From NCBI GenBank assembly GCA_014879735.1, contig JACSRN010000076.1:52590-116589 (forward strand): DNA of 64,000 bases, in the 5' to 3' direction. The notes under the pieces are model-generated. The model was not told where the DNA came from. It saw only the letters and a program-made list of their open reading frames with translations, and ran no database searches. The position numbers and the translations under genes are program-made. Numbering within the stretch: the stretch's first letter is position 1; each line of letters begins with the position of its first letter. This document shows positions 61,312 through 64,000 of the stretch, piece after piece. The stretch comes from Paracoccaceae bacterium (lineage in GTDB: Bacteria; Pseudomonadota; Alphaproteobacteria; Rhodobacterales; Rhodobacteraceae).

Positions 61312-62877
61312 TCAGCGTTCCGGCACGGCGAGCGTCAACGCGGCACCATCGAAGACCGTATAGCCCGTGCCGTCGTCAGACCAGAAGCCGCGCGCCTCCT
61401 GGCGCACTGCGGGGTCGATCATGGGCATGTCGTCGAACCAGGTCTCGGCGACCAGCGGGCGCACATGCAGCCGGGCGATCCCTCCCGCCGGCAATCCGGC
61501 CAGCACCGCGCCGCAGGGCCTGTCGATCAGCAGCGGTTTCGGCGTGGTTCGCGCCCGCAACGTCAGGCTCGCCGCCGCATGAATGGCGCGGACCAGCGCA
61601 CGCCCGGTGGGCAGCAGGCCGGGCCCGTCGCAACCATCGCCCGAAGCAATCGCCTGCATCGCCATCTCGGCCAGCCGGGCGATCTGCGGGCCGTGGTAGG
61701 GCGCGCGGCTGCGAAACAGCGGCTGCACCCCGCGCCAGTCGACCGGCCCGTCCGGCTGCGACATCCGGTCGACAGGCACCAGCGAAACCAGCAGGCCACC
61801 CACCGCCGGATCGGGAAGAGCGTCCAGCAGGGCCATCGTCGCGCTGTCACCAAAGGCCGCGCAGACCACCCGCAAGCGCTGCAGGATCCGCGGCAGGAGA
61901 GAGCCTCGGCTCCCCGTCATCCGGCACAGGTTCGCCCGGTTCGCAGCCCAGGCCTCGAAGGTGGCGAATGAAACGCCCGGCGGCGCAGCCTGCCAGTCGG
62001 GGGCAGCCGGAGCACCGGGCGCAAGTTGCAGCACCGGCAAGCCGTGACCGATGCGCATCAGCCCGGGCGGTTCCGCCATCGTTGCCCGGCCGATCCCAAG
62101 CCGCCGCAGGCCGCGCGCCCCGGCGCCGGGCAAATCGCCAACCAAATCGCCGACCTGCGACAGGCAAACCCGCTGTTCGCCCCGGCGCTCGGCAAGCAGG
62201 ACCCTGCCCGCCGGCAGATCCGCATCGTGAACGTTGCGGCACATTTCCGGTGCGGGGCCGCCTGGCTGTGATCGCGCGGGCTGTGGCGCACCCTGCAGAA
62301 CAGTGGTCACGAAACAGGTTCCGTCGGTCAGGTGAGCGATCTCGGCCCGCAGCGGCTGGCCGCTTATGCCGTCGCTGTCGACCCGCATGACGGAGAAATC
62401 CACCGCCCGCGGCTCTGCCGCGGCATCGAGCAGCACCAGAACCCTTGCACGCCGGCGGTCCGGCACCATCGCCTCGTGACTGAGCAGCACGGCCCTCCCG
62501 CGGCCGAATTGCTCTGCCTCGGAAAGGGGGGCCGCCGACAGGGGCCGGCCCTCTGCCAACCGCCTGCGCTGCAACCAACCGACCAGACTGGCCGGCATAA
62601 CGCCGATCCCGCTTTCGAGAAGAGAACGGAATTCGCGCTGTGCCGGGATCAGGGGACCAATCGCCCGCCAGCCGGCCCGGCCCGCTTCAAGCGACAGAAG
62701 CCAGAACTGCCCGGCAACGATACGCTGCCGCGCGGCCGCCGTGGCCGTCCCGTCCAAGGTGGCTGCACCTTCGATCCAGGGCGCGACGGACACCACACTC
62801 AATGCATCGCGGGGATCGGCAAAACCGTGATAGGCATTGCTTTCAGATCTCGCTTCGATGTGGAAGGCGGTGCTCAT
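61312..62877 (-). CDS. Unrecognised 521-residue protein
   Basis: A 521-residue protein that I do not recognise. It starts at the ATG at 62877, with GAGGAGGG before it. It has no signal peptide or clear membrane helix. Visible segments are AFHIEARSESNAYHGFADPR, VVCAAFGDSATMALLDALPD, GGLLVSLVPVDRM and, near the C-terminus, PCGAVLAGLPAGGIARLHVR. An open frame continues upstream of the ATG, but the better start is the one used here. A 43-residue ORF overlaps its start by ATGA, and a YcaO-like gene faces it across about 200 bp. The context, not the sequence, suggests a role with the YcaO-like protein. Confidence 0.62.
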   Translation of the reverse strand: MSTAFHIEARSESNAYHGFADPRDALSVVSVAPWIEGAATLDGTATAAARQRIVAGQFWLLSLEAGRAGWRAIGPLIPAQREFRSLLESGIGVMPASLVGWLQRRRLAEGRPLSAAPLSEAEQFGRGRAVLLSHEAMVPDRRRARVLVLLDAAAEPRAVDFSVMRVDSDGISGQPLRAEIAHLTDGTCFVTTVLQGAPQPARSQPGGPAPEMCRNVHDADLPAGRVLLAERRGEQRVCLSQVGDLVGDLPGAGARGLRRLGIGRATMAEPPGLMRIGHGLPVLQLAPGAPAAPDWQAAPPGVSFATFEAWAANRANLCRMTGSRGSLLPRILQRLRVVCAAFGDSATMALLDALPDPAVGGLLVSLVPVDRMSQPDGPVDWRGVQPLFRSRAPYHGPQIARLAEMAMQAIASGDGCDGPGLLPTGRALVRAIHAAASLTLRARTTPKPLLIDRPCGAVLAGLPAGGIARLHVRPLVAETWFDDMPMIDPAVRQEARGFWSDDGTGYTVFDGAALTLAVPER

Positions 62878-63005
62878 GCCGGGCCCTCCTCTTCGCAAAG
62901 GTGCTGCGCCGCCACATGACGCCGGAGAGCCGGATCCGTATTTTCGACCCCCGATTGTGGCAGCGCCGGACGACCCCGGTCCCAGAACAAGCGAAGCCGT
63001 GACAT
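62874..63005 (-). CDS. Small 43-residue ORF coupled to the 521-residue protein
   Basis: A short frame from the ATG at 63005 to a TGA that overlaps the start of the next gene (ATGA). It is preceded by GCGGAGGGCACCG, a good ribosome site. The peptide begins MSRLRLFWDRGRPALPQSGV and ends CEEEGPA; it is basic at the start and acidic at the end, with one cysteine. I do not know a family. It may be a leader peptide for translational coupling or a small functional protein. It is not rich in Cys/Ser/Thr, so it does not look like a typical azoline-peptide precursor. Confidence 0.45.
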   Translation of the reverse strand: MSRLRLFWDRGRPALPQSGVENTDPALRRHVAAQHLCEEEGPA

Positions 63006-63204
63006 CGGTGCCCTCCGCGGTTTCGGTCCTGCCCGCCAAAACGGCGGAATCGCAGGACAACGTGATCGCTTCAGCCTCCCGATCCGCCGTTATCGCAGCG
63101 TTATCCGGGGCAGGCTGCGGGGCGGGGCACAGCGGCATTGAAACTTGGGCGGACAGGGATAGGATCGAGCAGGGGCGTCGTCCCCCGAACACGCAAAGAT
63201 CACC
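63006..63204. promoter_or_regulatory. Divergent promoter region before the YcaO-like gene
   Basis: On the plus strand TTGAAA (63138-63143), 16 nt, TAGGAT (63160-63165) forms a plausible promoter about 40 bp before the GTG at 63205. No clear minus-strand promoter was seen for the small ORF and the 521-residue protein. Confidence 0.45.
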
Positions 63205-64000
63205 GTGCTGGACCAACTCGTCGAACTCGAAACCGGAGCCGGAATTGCCGATGCAGTTGACCGGATGCGACATCCGGCCGGCGGGCTGGTCTTTGCCGGG
63301 CTGGACTATCTGTTCTGGGGCCGTTCGCGAGCGCTTCCACCGATCTGGGTGGCCGGCGGCGTGACCGCCGCAGGCTGGCCCGTAACCGGCAGCGGACCGA
63401 CCCGCGACCATGCGCTCTGGGGCGTGCTGGGTGAGTTGGCCGAGGCGCATTGCCGGTTCGGCGCCGATACCCCCCGGCCCGAAGACCGCGAGGCCGGCAT
63501 CGACCGGGGATTTGGCGCCCATCCCGACGCCGCGGTCGCCGCCGCACATGCCCGCGACGAAGCGGCAGAACGCCGGGCCGTGCGGCAATGGTGGGCCGGC
63601 TGCCGGGCGGCACGCCTGCTGGCGCCCGACAAGGTCGCGGCGGCACTGCACCTGCATGACATAAAGCGCAGAACCGGACACGCACTTCTTGCGCTGGAGA
63701 TCGCGACGGCCGGCGACCGGCCTGTCGTGGTGGCGGCCGGGTTCAATGCACAGGGCGGCGACTTCTGCTTCGGGGCCGCCTGCCGGGGCAGTGCCGCGGC
63801 CGCGCTGGATGCCGCGCTGATGGAACTGGCACAGGCGGAATTTGCCCTTGCCCTTGCCCGGATGAAGCTGCGCCGTTTCGGCGCGGCCGGCTTGCAGCCG
63901 GGCGACCGGGCCAATCTGCGCCTTGCAGCCGGCATCACCCGCGACGGTCTGATCGCGCATGTCCTTGCCGGCCCGCGCCGGCCGGCCGGGGACGAGGCGG
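63205..64000 (+). CDS. YcaO-like protein, 3' end outside the window
   Basis: An open frame runs from the GTG at 63205 to the window end (265 residues seen). GSGPTRDHALWGVLGELAEAHC matches the YcaO pattern G-G-T-x-A-x-LGE-x-E, and the later AQGGDFCFGAACRGSAAAAL with LDAALMELAQAE resembles the second conserved YcaO segment. YcaO enzymes use ATP to make azoline rings, thioamides or amidines on peptides or proteins. The glycine-rich motif lacks the lysine often found there, so a divergent family member or other enzyme is possible. The start has only a weak ribosome site; a promoter-like TTGAAA/TAGGAT is upstream. Confidence 0.5.
   Translation, partial: MLDQLVELETGAGIADAVDRMRHPAGGLVFAGLDYLFWGRSRALPPIWVAGGVTAAGWPVTGSGPTRDHALWGVLGELAEAHCRFGADTPRPEDREAGIDRGFGAHPDAAVAAAHARDEAAERRAVRQWWAGCRAARLLAPDKVAAALHLHDIKRRTGHALLALEIATAGDRPVVVAAGFNAQGGDFCFGAACRGSAAAALDAALMELAQAEFALALARMKLRRFGAAGLQPGDRANLRLAAGITRDGLIAHVLAGPRRPAGDEA

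Noticed and set aside
62874..63005. 43-residue ORF as a classical azoline-peptide precursor
   Set aside because: It has one Cys, two Ser, one Thr and no Gly/Ser/Cys-rich core, so only a small ORF is called.
61312..63960. A single 882-codon open frame on the minus strand
   Set aside because: The upper 360 codons have no family features, start without a ribosome site and lie antisense to the YcaO-like frame. The ATG at 62877 with GAGGAGGG is a far better start.
1..64000. CRISPR arrays, tRNA/rRNA genes, insertion sequences, phage genes
   Set aside because: Looked for short regular repeats, RNA-gene landmarks, transposase and integrase motifs; none seen.

Overview
The window is about 64 kb of high-GC DNA with dense, mostly operonic coding. 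Many genes overlap by 4 bp (ATGA) or 8 bp. Gene content and codon use (sugar ABC transporters, SorC regulators, BKACE, IorAB with an extended IorB, an aerobic CoA-dependent aromatic pathway) point to an alphaproteobacterium, most likely Rhodobacterales (Paracoccaceae/Rhodobacteraceae). No rRNA, tRNA, CRISPR, phage or insertion-sequence genes were seen. The window reads as a catabolic block made of several uptake-plus-degradation modules.

Region A (1-14.4 kb). A truncated MaoC-type gene on the minus strand faces a long plus-strand operon. The operon holds a second MaoC protein, a solute-binding-like protein without signal peptide, a CaiB/BaiF CoA-transferase, a CUT1 sugar ABC importer (binding protein, two permeases, ATPase), and a set of non-phosphorylative deoxysugar genes: two enolase-superfamily dehydratases, an RhaM-type mutarotase, a split UxaA-type dehydratase, an SDR, an FAH-family hydrolase and an amidohydrolase/lactonase. 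These fit L-fucose/L-rhamnose-like sugars going through sugar lactone, aldonate, 2-keto-3-deoxy acid and diketo acid. A hairpin terminator follows.

Region B (14.4-25.7 kb). Two CUT2 (ribose-type) ABC operons. The first ends with a BKACE (DUF849) beta-keto acid cleavage enzyme. The second starts with an alpha/beta hydrolase of the epoxide hydrolase/haloacid dehalogenase type. Strong intrinsic terminators close both. Each ABC binding-protein gene in the window is followed by a perfect GC hairpin before the next gene.

Region C (25.7-37.9 kb). On the minus strand lie two unrecognised genes and a four-gene operon: a COG4091-type NAD-dependent dehydrogenase with SAF domain, then E1alpha, E1beta and a hydrolase-type E2 of an acetoin-dehydrogenase-like complex. 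Next comes a polyol-type set: zinc alcohol dehydrogenase, GlpD-like FAD dehydrogenase, SorC regulator, and facing them a PfkB kinase with an unusual active-site motif plus a second SorC regulator.

Region D (37.9-59.5 kb). A large module best read as aerobic degradation of an indole/isatin/anthranilate-type compound: IorAB 2-oxoacid:ferredoxin oxidoreductase, MarR regulator, two paralogous phytoene-dehydrogenase-like FAD enzymes, a cyclase-family (isatin hydrolase-like) hydrolase, a dipeptide-type ABC importer, a 2-aminobenzoate-CoA ligase-like enzyme, and a minus-strand operon with the 2-aminobenzoyl-CoA (salicylyl-CoA 5-hydroxylase-like) monooxygenase/reductase fusion, SDR, second MarR, crotonase, acyl-CoA dehydrogenase, thioesterase and RidA.

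Region E (59.5-64 kb). A non-pyrrolysine MttB-family methyltransferase is followed by an unrecognised 521-residue protein with a 43-residue leader ORF. A divergent YcaO-like gene runs off the window end. This last group is the least explained part.
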